Origin: Saccharum officinarum
Lineage: Eukaryota; Streptophyta; Magnoliopsida; Poales; Poaceae
Direction of reading: 5' to 3'
Assembly (NCBI GenBank): GCA_020631735.1
Contig: CM036159.1
Span: forward strand, 95,652,656 to 95,716,655
Length of the DNA stretch: 64,000 nucleotides
Shown here: in pieces, positions 12,401 to 22,618 of the stretch
Position numbering within the stretch: the first letter of the stretch is position 1
How the letters are laid out: each line of letters opens with the position of its first letter
Notes under the pieces: generated by a model
What the model was told of the DNA's origin: nothing
Seen by the model: the letters and a program-made list of their open reading frames with translations, nothing else
Database searches by the model: none
Translations under genes and position numbers: made by a program

Positions 12401-14676
12401 CCAAAGCATTTAAATAATTTCTGGAAAAGCATTTCTCAAACCCTTTTAAAAAGTCAGCCGCTGGAAATGTTGGGTACACCCCACAGCTTCTCCCTAGCTT
12501 CACATAGAGAGATAGACAGGCAGGTCCCGGGGTTCAGGCGACCCCACCTGTCAGCCGGCCGGGAGGAGAGCATGCCATTGGCCGGCGCTTGCTCACCGAC
12601 GGTGGGCTCTCCGGTGAAGGGGGGCACCACCCCGTGCTTCCCCACGGCGAGGCGAACCCGATGGTGCAAGAAGGAAGAGAAGAGGCGGTCACAATCAACG
12701 GCGACAAGGCATGCCGACGAGCGGCGGCGCTGCACGGCGGCAAGCTTGCCGCCTCCTGCCACGATGGGGCTCAGCACGGTGCGCACAAGCACCGCGGGGT
12801 CGAGGGGGACCTGGCACGCGCAAAAAGTGAAAGAAAGAAGGCGAAGAGAGGGCGGTTGCCGAGGACCGGGAGCTCGCCAGAGCTCCAGCCATGGCGGGAA
12901 GACAACTGGCCGCCTCGGCCTTTACCTCGAGCGGTGGCGCGTGCGGAAGGTGCGGCGAGGTAGAGCGGGCTGCTACGGCGTGTCGACCGCGAGCAGGAGC
13001 GACGGAAGCGCGCGACGACGAGCTCCGCAGCGGCACGGCAATGGCAGGGCGGCCACGGTAGATGGTGCTGCAGCGTTGCTGGTGAGAGGAGGCAGGGTAA
13101 AGGGAGGAGAGGATGGAGCAGGGGAAGGCGCGATGCTGCGGTTAAGGGCGAGCAAGACGCGACGGGGCCCACCGGAGCGCCACCTGCGTGGCATCGCCGT
13201 ACGTCGGCGGCCACGCGGCGCGCGGGTTCTGCCGCGGTCGGCCACGGCACAGGCGAGGCGTGCGGGAGCGGGAGGGAGGCGGTGCGGATAAGGGCCGGGC
13301 TGGCCTAGCCAACTGGGCCGGAAGTGGGGCGGTGGGCCGCTTAAGACGGGAAAAGCTTTTCTTTTTCCAATTCAAATTCAAATTTTTGCTAACAGTCACA
13401 AATTCGAAGTTTTGAAGTTAAAAATGACATTTTCAAGACTTGGCCCCAAAATAGAAGTTGCTCAAATTTAATTCTCTACAACTTTGCTTTAGTGCACATT
13501 TTAAAATTTCAAACAAATTTTGAATTAAGGATTTAAAGTCCATTTTTCAAATAAAAACTCATTTTCTAGAATATTTTTAAAAGCAAAATTTGGGGAGATT
13601 TTGAATACAAAAGTTGCTCCAAAAATCATGCTAATTAATTCTAGATGATTTAAAATTATAACCAAGCATGTGTTACTAACCTAGCAAGCATAATTAGGGC
13701 AAAAGTACAACTAACAAGCATATGCAACATGCATGTTTCAAAATGATGTTTCACATGTTTCCATTCTATTTTAAACTTATGTTGCATGTGATTTTGAAAT
13801 GCATTTGATGCTAAGGCTCATGATTTGAGATGCTAATGTGATGCTTAACACCGAGGGTGTTACAAGCACTCAAAGGCGATTTTCGGTCACCAGACGCGTC
13901 TGACGGAGGGGCAGCAGACGCGCCGAGCGTGTGACGCAGCTGTGGCTCGTGAAGCGGCTGACGTCACTCACGACAAATGCTAACGATCAGCGTCCGACGC
14001 AGCAGCACCAGCGCATCTGGTGCTCACTCGCCAGCGTAGAGCCACAGAGGGTAAGCCACTGGACGCTGACATCAGCGTCCGACGCTCCTGAGACCAGTGT
14101 CCAACGAGTCCCGCGACTTTGCCTCCTTTTCCATCCTTCGGCGCTATGGAAAATAAGCGTTTCATTTCGTCAAAAATGCCTGAATCCACCCAAACCCCTC
14201 TCTACCGTTCAAACTCCACCGCCTTCGTAAATGTGCTAACACCACCAAGTGTACATCACCATGTGCATGTGTGTTAGCATTTTCACAATCATTTTTTCAA
14301 GACGTTACTTTAGCTCTTTACTAGATCCTAATGCATATGATCAAATAATGACACCTAGAGGCACATGTAGGACTCAATTGCAAAGATAATTCCCCTCTTC
14401 ATAGTACAACTATGTATCATATGTCATCCACACCCTCTATGGTGTCTTCGATGCAAACCAAAAAGTTCTATCATATACCTTTGCCTTGAGCATCATAATT
14501 TGGCTTTGCACCTTCATCCAACTCCATCATGGCAAGCACTTGATCATATCACCATTGCTTAATCCTTACTTCACCATGTCGTTGCACCAACCACATCATA
14601 GCTACACACATGTCTTTGCTATGTGGTTAGTACTAGGTATTATCACTAATTACCAACACCAAATATAGGACTTTCA
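9496..14676 (-). mobile_element. Copia-type LTR (- orientation), split by a solo LTR
   Basis: Segments 9496-9786 and 13870-14676 form one LTR read on the - strand. The right end is CTTTCA, whose reverse complement TGAAAG begins an LTR like that at 3672 but clearly diverged from it. A minus-sense TATA box is at about 9567-9575. The shared passage 'aagtgtacatcaccatgtg...tgtgttagcattttcacaa' also occurs at 32.9 kb in the same orientation. The piece is cut short at 9496 against the inverted repeat. It is a different subfamily from the 3672-5274 LTR, so the two are not simple mirror duplicates. Confidence 0.6.
9792..13864 (-). mobile_element. Solo LTR of a Tekay-type chromovirus, 4073 bp
   Basis: A complete LTR with ends TGTAAC...GTTACA, flanked by a perfect 5-bp duplication AGCAC (9787-9791 and 13865-13869), with no internal domain. 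It has the same layout as the LTRs of the full element at 49031-62186: AT-rich flanks, a GC-rich centre (about 12.5-13.3 kb) and the terminal word ...GGGTGTTACA. Relative to gene order in that element it lies on the - strand. Loss of the internal region through LTR-LTR recombination is the usual origin. The 274-aa frame at 12467-13291 within the GC-rich centre is Arg/Gly-rich and reads on the opposite strand, so I take it as non-genic. Confidence 0.88.
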
Positions 14677-14689
14677 TCGGCCAAATGCA

Positions 14690-14860
14690 GACCCAGCAGC
14701 CTCGGAAGATCCCCGCGGAGCTTCTCGGGAGATGCTTCAACTGCATGTCCTACTCGCATTGAGTAGCGACTTGCCGGTTACCTCGGCGCTGCCTGCGCTG
14801 CCGCGGTTTCCACCACCTCGCCAGGGACTACAGGCGCCCGAGGCATGCCGTGACTTCCTA
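14690..14860 (+). pseudogene. Broken CCHC zinc-knuckle segment
   Basis: Translation in one frame gives Lys-Ile-Pro-Ala-Glu-Leu followed by two CCHC-type knuckles. The first is C-F-N-C-M-S-Y-S-H with a stop codon right after the His; the partner Cys follows in the same frame. The second is C-L-R-C-R-G-F-H-H-L-A-R-D with Tyr where the last Cys should be. Paired knuckles like these occur in grass LINE ORF1 and gag-like proteins, where they bind RNA. A stop, a lost zinc ligand and a further stop ~20 codons later show it is inactive. Confidence 0.6.
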
Positions 14861-15038
14861 GCGCGCGTCCCACTGCCCGCCGAGCATAGAGAGGGCCGTG
14901 CTGAGTACCGTGGCGAGTGTCGGAGGAAACCGTCGACGTCGACGGTAGCGCCGAAGCAAGCCGGCAAGGAGCAATCGCATCGTCAACGTCGCTCCTGCCG
15001 TTGATGCGGGCTGCTTCCCCGAGCTTGTTCCGCTGGGG

Positions 15039-15734
15039 TTGGAGCCACGCGCGAGCTCGGTGCCGCCCGTGTGGATCGCCCCAATGCTAGAGGAGTTCGC
15101 CGCCTCGCATCGGGAGGCTCAAACTTTGTCGGACACCTGTTCTCCGGCGATGGTTGCTCAGTGCACGACAGATCTGCCTCCGTCGTCGCCTGTGCAGGGC
15201 ACACCTCCTCAGACAGGACCTGTTGTGGTCGCGGATGAGGTGGCGCCCGTGGTGGTTGCCCCTATGTCGACGCGGGATCGTGGCCAGGCCACACCCGACC
15301 CTTCTACACCGATGAAAGACGGACTGCCAGATAGCCATGCCACGTTCAACCTCAGCGACATGACGCACACGTCGGGCGAGGCCGCTCAGTGTCTCGCTCG
15401 GTTTATCGCGGAGGTGAGGGTGAAGCGAGCGTCACCCCTGATCACCACTCTACCAAGGCAGAAGGCGGCAACCGCGAGGCCCCGACCAATCAGGAGCATA
15501 TGGATTGCAGCTCAGCTGCTGGCGCACATATCGACCGCTAGACGGGGTGAAGTACTCCTCATGCAGAGGATGGGCATCGCGCCGCCGGCAGCACTAGTTT
15601 CTACTGCGTCCATGGCAACCTACGACGCTGCATTCACTGGGAACTTGTCGTCGAGCAAGGTGGAAGCTCTGGACGAGCTGTTCCCAGCGGCCAACTGCAG
15701 GGCAGCTAGAACGCTCTTCGCGGAGAGCCCGTAG
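15039..15734 (+). pseudogene. C-terminal part of LINE ORF1-like protein (231 aa frame)
   Basis: An open frame whose last ~90 residues follow the pattern of grass ORF1-like proteins: an Arg-Arg-Ser/Ile-rich patch with 'IAAQLLAHI', then 'RRGEVLLMQRMG', then a segment ending in 'VEALDELFP'. The N-terminal half is Pro/Thr/Ser-rich linker. It lies ~180 bp after the broken knuckles and directly before the LINE-like 3' tail, so the frame is the remainder of one larger protein, and its apparent ATG is not a real start. The role would be nucleic-acid binding in LINE particles. Confidence 0.5.
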
Positions 15735-16000
15735 GTTGTGGCGGCGCTCGCACTTTGGTTGTCACATTTATGTAATATCGATCTATGGAGCAATCGGCTG
15801 GGTTGGTCCAATGTAAGACCACCTAGCGAGCTCATCTGATGCGCGTCGTTTTGTACGGATAAACTCTTTCTTCTTAATACAATGATACGCAAAGTTTTTG
15901 TATATTCGAGAAAAAAACAAACATTCTATGAGGCCTAGATGTGCCACTTATACTCCTAAATGAAATGTGCCTGCCACGAAAAGCCGGAAACTACATCTAA

Positions 16001-16084
16001 CGCCATGTTCGCTTGGCTGATAAGCCATGACTAAAAATATTGTTGGCTGATTTGTTGTGAGAGAAAAACACTACGAACAGGGCG
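16001..16084. mobile_element. Short MITE, 'GGCCCTGTTCG' family, copy 2
   Basis: It shares 'gctgatttgttgtgagagaaaa' (as separate short matches) and the 'ggctgataagcc' end with the copy at 1999-2080, but in the opposite orientation. The right end is 'cgaacagggcg'. It is 84 bp and non-coding. It lies about 80 bp after the LINE-like tail. Confidence 0.6.
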
Positions 16085-16149
16085 TAAACCTAGTTCATCG
16101 GTCGCGGCGACAGCATTCCTGCGAGCCTAATGCTGGGATACCATAACAG

Positions 16150-18117
16150 ACTAGTCTAAGAAAAAACGGGCCTCACCATAGATGTGAAATCAAGGTTGTA
16201 CGAGGTCGCTATGCTCGGTGAGGTAGTTAGCCGCGTGCGCGTGGTCGATCCGCTGATGCCACAAAACTATGTAACTTTCAAGGAAAGTGTGTCATGGTTA
16301 TGTGAAACCGAGTTCTGGCCGCGGCGAAAAATCCTTCGCATTACCTCACCACCGTCGAACGGAGGCTTGTCTGATTTGTTCCAGGCGCAAGCTAAGGTCC
16401 TAGGTCATCCATGTCTATGAAGAATTGAATGGAGAGGGACTGAGGTGGGTGAATTTGATGGGCGAAGTGGGACGGCTTTTGCCGGTGAGCTCTGTTGCAC
16501 TATTTATAGGTCGGTGATGTCGGTTTGGGTAAACTAGGGGCATTGCTGGTTTAGGGCTTAGCCTCCAAGTAAATTGGTATCTATGTGGCGCTTTGGCAAG
16601 CTGTGGGACTGGTCCGGCGTCAGGGCATCAGCGGCCAGCTGCGGCGGCGATCATGGCGATGCAGCGGCGCTGGAAATGCCGCTGCCCGTTGAGCTGGGCA
16701 GAGGTGGCGAGGTGACTGGCCAATGGCTAGGCGCGTAGGGTAGCTGCATGGGTGGCCTTCGTGGCGCGCGCGGGTGAGAGGGACAAGGCTAACCGGGCGC
16801 AACGGTTCGCAGATGGTTCACGCCGCATGGCGATCGTGAACAGTGATTCTTGCCCGTCCGTTTTTGAAACGGCGAGGGGACAGGGCAATGGTGCAGCTGA
16901 CCGAGGCGTGATTAAGCGATACACCTCGCGCAGGGGATGTCAGCGCGAGTGGGAGAGAGAGAGAGAGGGATGGACGAAAGAGATGGCGCGGCGGGTTCAG
17001 ATGAACGACGCCGTGTGACGTAGTCAACGGCTTGTTCTTCAAGTCGGTTGGTTTGTTTCCAGGATCGGAGATACTCCTAGGTTGGGACGGGGCGCAGCTG
17101 GCTTCGCATGCGCAGGGGCTCCACGTCGGGCTGGCGCGGCGGGAGAGGATAAGAGTGGGATCGAGAGAGGCGGTGCGGGCGGAGCCAATGGCGAGTGCGC
17201 GCGTGGGGCGGTGATGTCAGCCAACGCGCGGCCTCCGACGTACGGACACGACGGCCAGGCTGCAGCGGCGCGTGCGTCAGCGCGAGTTAGGGCTCGGTCG
17301 CGTGGCGATCACAGAGAAGAGGCGCCGCGTGGCGCGGCACGAGCGCGCGGGTGGAGCCAGCGCGGTGATCATGCACAGGGGCGGGTTTCCAATTCAGGAG
17401 CGGTTTTGGGTTCTCGGGTGCGCCCGTTTGGCCGAATCCAAATGGATTTGGGCCAAGATCCACTAAGCAAAGTTGCTGTACACGTGATGCACTCCACACT
17501 TGGTTATAGGACTTGGCTTAAAAGAGGTTTAGTTTGGGAGATAAAAGTGATCAACAGGGGTTCTTATCAGTTTGTTACTGGACATAGCCGAGATAAACGG
17601 TTTAAGCAGTTTTGGCGAAGCTGTTTTTCAGACTTAGAAAAATAACTAAGTTTTTCTCAGGATGCTATCATTTTTATGCGATCTTTGAGGCTTCCAAACA
17701 TTGACTTAATTAATGGTTTGTCCAATTTGAGTTGTTCTATATCAAAGTCCATATCCTAAACTTGGTTTTTTTTATTTGAAAACTTTTTAAAGTATTTAAT
17801 AGATTCTTGATTTAGTAATTATCCATAGATTCATTCTTCAATTTATTTTACTTAACCTAGGACTCAATTTCTTTCCTATCTCATATAGGTTTTGATATGA
17901 TTTTTATTTTTATAGGAGAACTTACAATCACACATTTCTACAAGCAAACTTAGTTACTTAGTTTGATTTGTTCCCAAAACATTCAACATCACATTGCGTA
18001 ATAAACTAAAATTCCTTATAAGCTAAAGTAAACCACTTTCATAATGCAAAATAATGGCAAGATAATATGATGCTTATGATTATGCACACGAAATGACCTT
18101 GCTTAACACCTGTTACA
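16150..18117 (-). mobile_element. Truncated chromovirus LTR
   Basis: The right end ...TTAACACCTGTTACA at 18117 corresponds to the TGTAACA start of Tekay-type LTRs read on the - strand. A minus-sense TATA box (tataaata) sits at about 16503-16511, some 1.6 kb into the LTR. The order of AT-rich (17.5-18.1 kb) then GC-rich (16.6-17.4 kb) sequence matches the other LTRs of this class in the window. The left (3') part is missing. Open frames on both strands of the GC-rich part (for example 17082-17645) look like composition artefacts. Confidence 0.55.
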
Positions 18118-18292
18118 CTCACAGTCACAAAGTTCTCAGAACGATTGGGTCGTGGAACGGGGAACATGGGACATGGTACGTTCCGGAACACTCCTTGAGA
18201 AAGGATTTTCCACTGTCGAGACGAAACTGATCCACGTTCCGAGAGAACGTGGAGCGTGGCACCGTACCATGTTCCTGGTGACTGTGGTTACA
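18111..18292. repeat. Short inverted-repeat element, tentative
   Basis: The words 'tcacagtcac' (18119-18128) and 'gtgactgtgg' (18278-18287) face each other, and 'gggacatggtacgttcc' is loosely mirrored by 'gtaccatgttcc'. Two inner hairpins are present ('gttccggaac' at about 18180 and 'cacgttccgagagaacgtgg' at about 18235). It may be a small foldback MITE placed at the LTR end. I found no clear target duplication. Confidence 0.35.
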
Positions 18293-18730
18293 CATTGTCC
18301 CCCACCAGTGCTTCCAACAACGACCCTAGCTCCATGGTTGTGCTTGTCACCCTTGGCTTGGCGATGGTCGGATTCACGTGTGAGCTAAGGTCGCTGACCT
18401 TGACTTGACAATAGCCGGATCCAGCTCGTGGGCCACCAATGGTGGTTGCCTGTCGGAGCACGGCGCGATATAGCACGTGGCACCGGCGAGCTCGAGAGCA
18501 AGGCCCCACTCGCCTTGGCGAGAGCAGGAGATGACACGTGGCTCCTAGCAGGTCAGTGGATGGAGAGATAAAGAAATAACATGAATATTTTAGGCCATAC
18601 TTAAATATAGTGGTCTACAAGTAGTCGCCATATGGTTGCAGGCATGAAAAATGACACGAATGAGGTAGAAACAAAATTGTAATGATAAGTTTCTAAAAAG
18701 ACAAATAGTGATGATAAATTGAAATGGTGT
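18293..18730. other. Intergenic, no gene seen
   Basis: Mixed-composition sequence with no coding frame longer than ~75 codons and no repeat that I can match inside the window. Confidence 0.4.
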
Positions 18731-18996
18731 GGGCCCTTGTTTAGTTCCCCCAATTCTCCCCCAAATTTCACTATGCAAAAAGAAGATTCTCTGTCACATC
18801 AAAATGTCGACAAATGCATGGAGTACTAAATGTTGATGAAATCAAAAACTAATTGCACAGTTTTGTTGTACTTTGCGAGATGAACATTTTAAGCCTAGTT
18901 AGTCAAAATTTGAATAATTTTTACCAAATACAAACGAAATGCTACATGAATTCTGATACAATGTTTTTCTCCCCAATTCACCGAACTAAACGAGAC
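18731..18996. mobile_element. MITE of the 'CCTTGTTTAGTT' family, copy 1
   Basis: The ends are 'cccttgtttagttcc' and 'gaactaaacgagac'. The interior holds the family marks 'aaaaactaattgcacag', 'gcgagatgaa' and 'aagcctagttag'. Further copies are at 30283, 30706, 31202 and 46185. The nested copy at 31202 carries a TAA target duplication, which favours PIF/Harbinger (Tourist) ancestry for the family. Non-coding. Confidence 0.7.
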
Positions 18997-19302
18997 ATGG
19001 ATCTAATGTCAGTGTTGTTGAGAGTTTTGTAGGTATTAAATAAGTTGACATAACATAATATAAATAAAAAAAGATATAAACATTTTATAGAAATAAAAAA
19101 GTTTTATAAAGATAAAACTTATTTATTCGGTTTCGGTTTCGGTTTCTGTCTCGGAAGGCTTAGAAGACGGACGTAAAATTTCCACTGAACTAGCATAAAT
19201 AATAACTCAAAACTCAACAGCCTGGCCAGATCAGCACCATTCCCACGCCACGCCCAGAACTTCTTCCGCACCTGCTCCTGACCCGAACCACGAAGGCGAT
19301 CC

Positions 19303-19506
19303 ATGGCAGCGGCGGGGTGGCTCCGACGTGCGGCGGCAGGTTGGGTCCGACGTGCGGCGTCGTCGTCGCTTCCCCGCCTGCCTCCCGGACTTCCCCTCAT
19401 ACCGCCTCCTCCCCTCGCCCTTCTCACCGAGGCGGAGTCGCTCGTGGTCCCCGGCCTCGGCGCCGCTGCCGGACCAGCCATTCGGCTAATGGCCGTGCCT
19501 AAGAAG
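19303..19506 (+). pseudogene. First exon like mitochondrial ribosomal protein bL32m
   Basis: The frame opens with an Arg/Ala-rich, basic N-terminus typical of a mitochondrial presequence and ends in ...RLMAVPKK, followed at once by a possible splice donor (AAG|GTGCTA). In plant L32p-family mitochondrial proteins the mature part begins with Met-Ala-Val-Pro-Lys-(Lys/Arg). The next expected block (Lys-x-x-Pro-His-Lys-Arg-Gly) does not follow; sequence after 19507 is tandem-duplicated non-coding DNA. So this looks like an isolated exon 1, decayed or captured. The identification rests on the short conserved end and the presequence character. Confidence 0.45.
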
Positions 19507-19530
19507 GTGCTAAAGTTTAGTGCTAAGGGT

Positions 19531-19855
19531 CGCTACTCGCTAGCCTCTGAATTTCGAGAATACTGGAGATTTGAGACTTCTGTGCATGGGTGGCCGGGTT
19601 TTAGGGATTTAGATGGGTTTTTGATCCACCCATGTAAGGACCAATATAGATGGATCGGATTGAGTGGATTAGTTGGTTTTCTCGGTACTGAAGATATTCT
19701 ACGCTACTCTCTGAATTTCGAGAATACTGGAGATTTGAGACTTGTATAGCCTGTGCATGGGTGAGTTTATACAGGTGGGTTTTTGATCCAGCCATTTATG
19801 GACCAATATAGATGGATTGGATTGGGTGGATTTTCTGGATACTGAAGATATACAA
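19531..19855. repeat. Two-copy tandem duplication, ~170-bp unit
   Basis: Unit 1 (19531-19700) and unit 2 (19701-about 19855) share 'tgaatttcgagaatactgg', 'gggtttttgatcca', 'gaccaatatagatggat' and 'tactgaagatat' in the same order. The duplication lies between the bL32m-like exon and the first CPN60 exon, in what would be an intron or spacer. It keeps the upstream frame open to 19749 by chance. Confidence 0.75.
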
Positions 19856-19950
19856 GTTGTGAATGTGGTCTACAGTTAATGTCATTCACTGTATTTTCTT
19901 AGTAGCAACTAGCGAGTAGCGACCCACTAAACTAACATTTTTTCTTACAG

Positions 19951-22618
19951 TACAGTGGGGGTTATTGTGCTGACATTACTGGGCTCAATGTACTTATGCT
20001 ACAGGACCGAACTGTTATTACTGAAAAAAGCTATGCTGCTTCTAAAGTTACAAATGATGGAGTGACCCTAGCCAAGAGCATTGAATTCAATGACAGAGTA
20101 AAGAACATTGGTGCAAGCCCTGTAAATCAGGTCGCTAATGCTACTAATGATACACCTGTAGATGGTACGTCATAGTTCTAGTCATATGCCTGTCAAGCTT
20201 ATGACTGATTAGGGTTTTCTATTGACCTGTCTTCTCAGCATTTCAGCCTGCTGTCTATATATTTGAACTGGCAATAGTATCCACTAATATATCAAAGTTC
20301 ATTCAGTTCCTGTTCTGCTTGTTGTCTTTGTATTTTGTTCCTTTTTCTAGACTCATGTTTTTGACAGATTTATATTTTTATATCTTTTATTTCTAAGAAC
20401 TGACTTTTAGCACATGTTGATGTTGTAAGTTAGCCATTGTGCTTTTCATGACAGGATATCATTTATATTGCATCGGTCTTGATTCTAGGGCTACTGCATT
20501 GTTAATGAAAAGTCTTTGTTTGTCTTTACTCTTTGTTATATGGTTTTCTCCACTCAAATATATTCTGCAAAGACCATTGACTGAGTGGTGAAGTATAACT
20601 TCTCTAATTGGGTCTACTTAAGTTCCTTGAATGTTCAATCGCTTTCAGGTAGTACCTGTACCGGGGCCCATGTTCTGACAAAGGGTATCACCGAGGGTTG
20701 CAAGTTCCTAGCTGCTGGGATGAACGCCATGGATCTGAGGCGTGGTACCTCAATGACTTCTGATGTTGCGGTCGTAAACCTAAAGCACATGGAAAGAATG
20801 ATCGGTGACTCAGAGGAAATAGCCCAGGTAACTATTGGACCGCAGCAAATCAAGAAACTATAGAGATTTTTTACATGTCTGTTATGTTATCCCTAAGACA
20901 TTTGTGCTGATTTGTTTATATCACTCAAAGGTGGCTACTGTATCAGATTACTGGCGAAGGGGAATTGGTGAGCTAATTGCAAAGTCTATGGAGAAGGTTG
21001 GTAATGAGGGGGTTATCACCATCATAGTCACATAAAACGGGTTCACCACCTTCGACCCTCGACCCGGGTTCGTCGACCTCGACCCAGATTCATAGGTTCA
21101 TTTTCGACCCGAAGTGTAAAAATCTATCATGAGTAGCGTACCACGTACCGCGACCCCGTACCTCGACCCCATCGACCCAAAAACTTTGTGACTATGATCA
21201 CCATTGTTGTGAGTACTCTAAACAACTTAGCTTGCATATCTAATGCATTATACCAATCTTATCGTCTCCGTTTATCTTTTAATCAGACCTGAAGGTGTCA
21301 GGTGAAGTAAGACTGTCACAGTTTTCGATTTGTTCCCCATACTGGCAGTTCTGCTAATATATTTATGTTTTGGGGCTCCAAATTTGATTTTACACACTCC
21401 CATATTGCAGTCTTATACCCACCTTAGGTTGTTAATGTGTTCAATTTGTACATATTTGCATTTTCTGTACACCACAAGGGATTGTTATCATCAGGTTTTG
21501 TTTTTATAATTAGCTATGCTGGGAGAAGCTTTCAGTGCCATATTTTCTCATCTGGGAATTTGTTTCTAGTAATTTATATTTTGTTTATGATCCATGAATT
21601 ACCTGATAGGATGGCAATACTCTCCATAATGACCTTGAAGTTGTGGAAGGCATGAAGTTAGACAAATGTTACATCTCTCCATACTTTATTGCCATCCAAA
21701 AGTACCAGAAATGTGTAAGTATTTCCTTTGCTTTCTTGTTGCTTTGTTGCACTATCTTTAATTTATTTTGATTATATCTTTATCCAATTTGTTATAGGAA
21801 CTAAATGATCCCTTGATCAAAGTGGTGGAGTTAGCTAAGAAGGTATTTGTTTGCTCGTTTAGTCTCACAGGCTTAAGGCTGAAAATGGTTTCCTGTGACT
21901 TCAATTGCAATCTAATGCACAATTATCTATTTTTCTGCTTCGACAGAATAGAAAACCTCTGCTTATTGTTGCGGAAGATGTAGAAAGTGAAGCATTGTAT
22001 ACCTGGATTATTGACAAGCTTTGTGGACGTGTTAAGGTTGGCTTAGCTCTCTTTATGCTTTCTTGCTCGGATTTTTGTACAGATTTATTTAATCGAAAAT
22101 CAAAAGCAGGTCTGTGCGGTCAAAGCTCCTGAATTTGGAGGGAGCAGGAAAGCCAATTTACAGGACCTTGATGTCCTTACTGGGGGAGAAGTAAGTCATA
22201 GTGCTATTTCTTTGCTTGTGTCACACTTATGAGATGTTCAAGTCCTCATTCACTTTTATTGTTTTTGTGCATCTCCTTGAACTAGGTTATAACTGAGGGA
22301 ACTTGGGTTGAACCTTGATAACTTTGAGCCTCAGACGCTTGGCACCCGCAAGAAGGTACATATTGTGTATTTTGGTGACTGTAGACTGTAAATTCAATAC
22401 GACTAAACTGTCAGAAAGTATTAAATAAATACCTGTTTGTAATGTAGTTAGGTTGATTACATGATTGAATATTGTGAGCTATTGATACCTCCAGAAGGCT
22501 ATCTTGTGTGTTCTGTTTCATGCCTTATGAAACTATTTATTTTCTTACATTCAGTCAAGTGTTTGAATGCAGGTTACAATATCTAAGGATAATACCATCA
22601 TTCTTGCTGGAACTGGGC
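19951..22618 (+). pseudogene. Mitochondrial chaperonin CPN60 (HSP60) pseudogene, intron-bearing
   Basis: Nine exon pieces with GT-AG borders read in order as a group I chaperonin: 19951-20164 ([11 protein letters not shown]), 20649-20827 (EGCK..AAGMNAMDLRRG), 20931-21208 (IGELIAKSMEKVGNEGVIT), 21610-21714 ([16 protein letters not shown]), 21798-21842, 21947-22036 (PLLIVAEDVESEAL), 22110-22190 (VCAVKAPEFGG), 22286-22355 and 22573-22618. CPN60 folds proteins in the mitochondrial matrix. Here the N-terminal ATP-binding part is largely missing, residues before and after 'ELNDPLIK' are deleted, one extra G after 22298 shifts the frame to a stop, a 174-bp MITE sits inside exon 3, and the 3' half is gone where gypsy sequence starts. 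Because introns are retained it is a DNA-level copy, not a retropseudogene. Confidence 0.88.
21023..21196. mobile_element. 174-bp hAT-type MITE inside a CPN60 exon
   Basis: A perfect 8-bp direct repeat ATCACCAT (21015-21022 and 21197-21204) flanks an insert with inverted ends CATAGTCACA and TGTGACTATG. Removing it restores the Gly-Val-Ile-Thr-Ile codons and the splice donor at 21209. The interior repeats 'cgacccgggt', 'ctcgaccc' and 'cgaccccgtacctcgacccc', as seen in GC-rich hAT MITEs. It proves the exon predates the insertion. Confidence 0.85.

Larger units (their letters stand above)
14677..15917 (+). mobile_element. LINE-like remnant (ORF1-type protein, polyA end)
   Basis: A 5'-truncated piece made of a zinc-knuckle coding remnant (14690-14860), a C-terminal ORF (15039-15734) and a ~180-bp 3' tail. 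The tail ends in 'cttcttaatacaatgatac' followed by 'cgagaaaaaaa' at 15908-15917, the typical 3' end of grass L1-type LINEs. No reverse transcriptase is present, so it is either a non-autonomous derivative or heavily deleted. Its 5' side abuts the copia LTR at 14676. No target duplication was found. Confidence 0.6.

Noticed and set aside
12467..13291. 274-codon open frame on the + strand
   Set aside because: It lies in the GC-rich core of the solo LTR, is Arg/Gly-rich, has several overlapping long frames on both strands and no domain.
17082..17645. 187-codon + strand ORF as a gene
   Set aside because: Alanine/arginine-rich composition in the GC-rich part of a truncated LTR; no homologous pattern recognised and no conserved motif.
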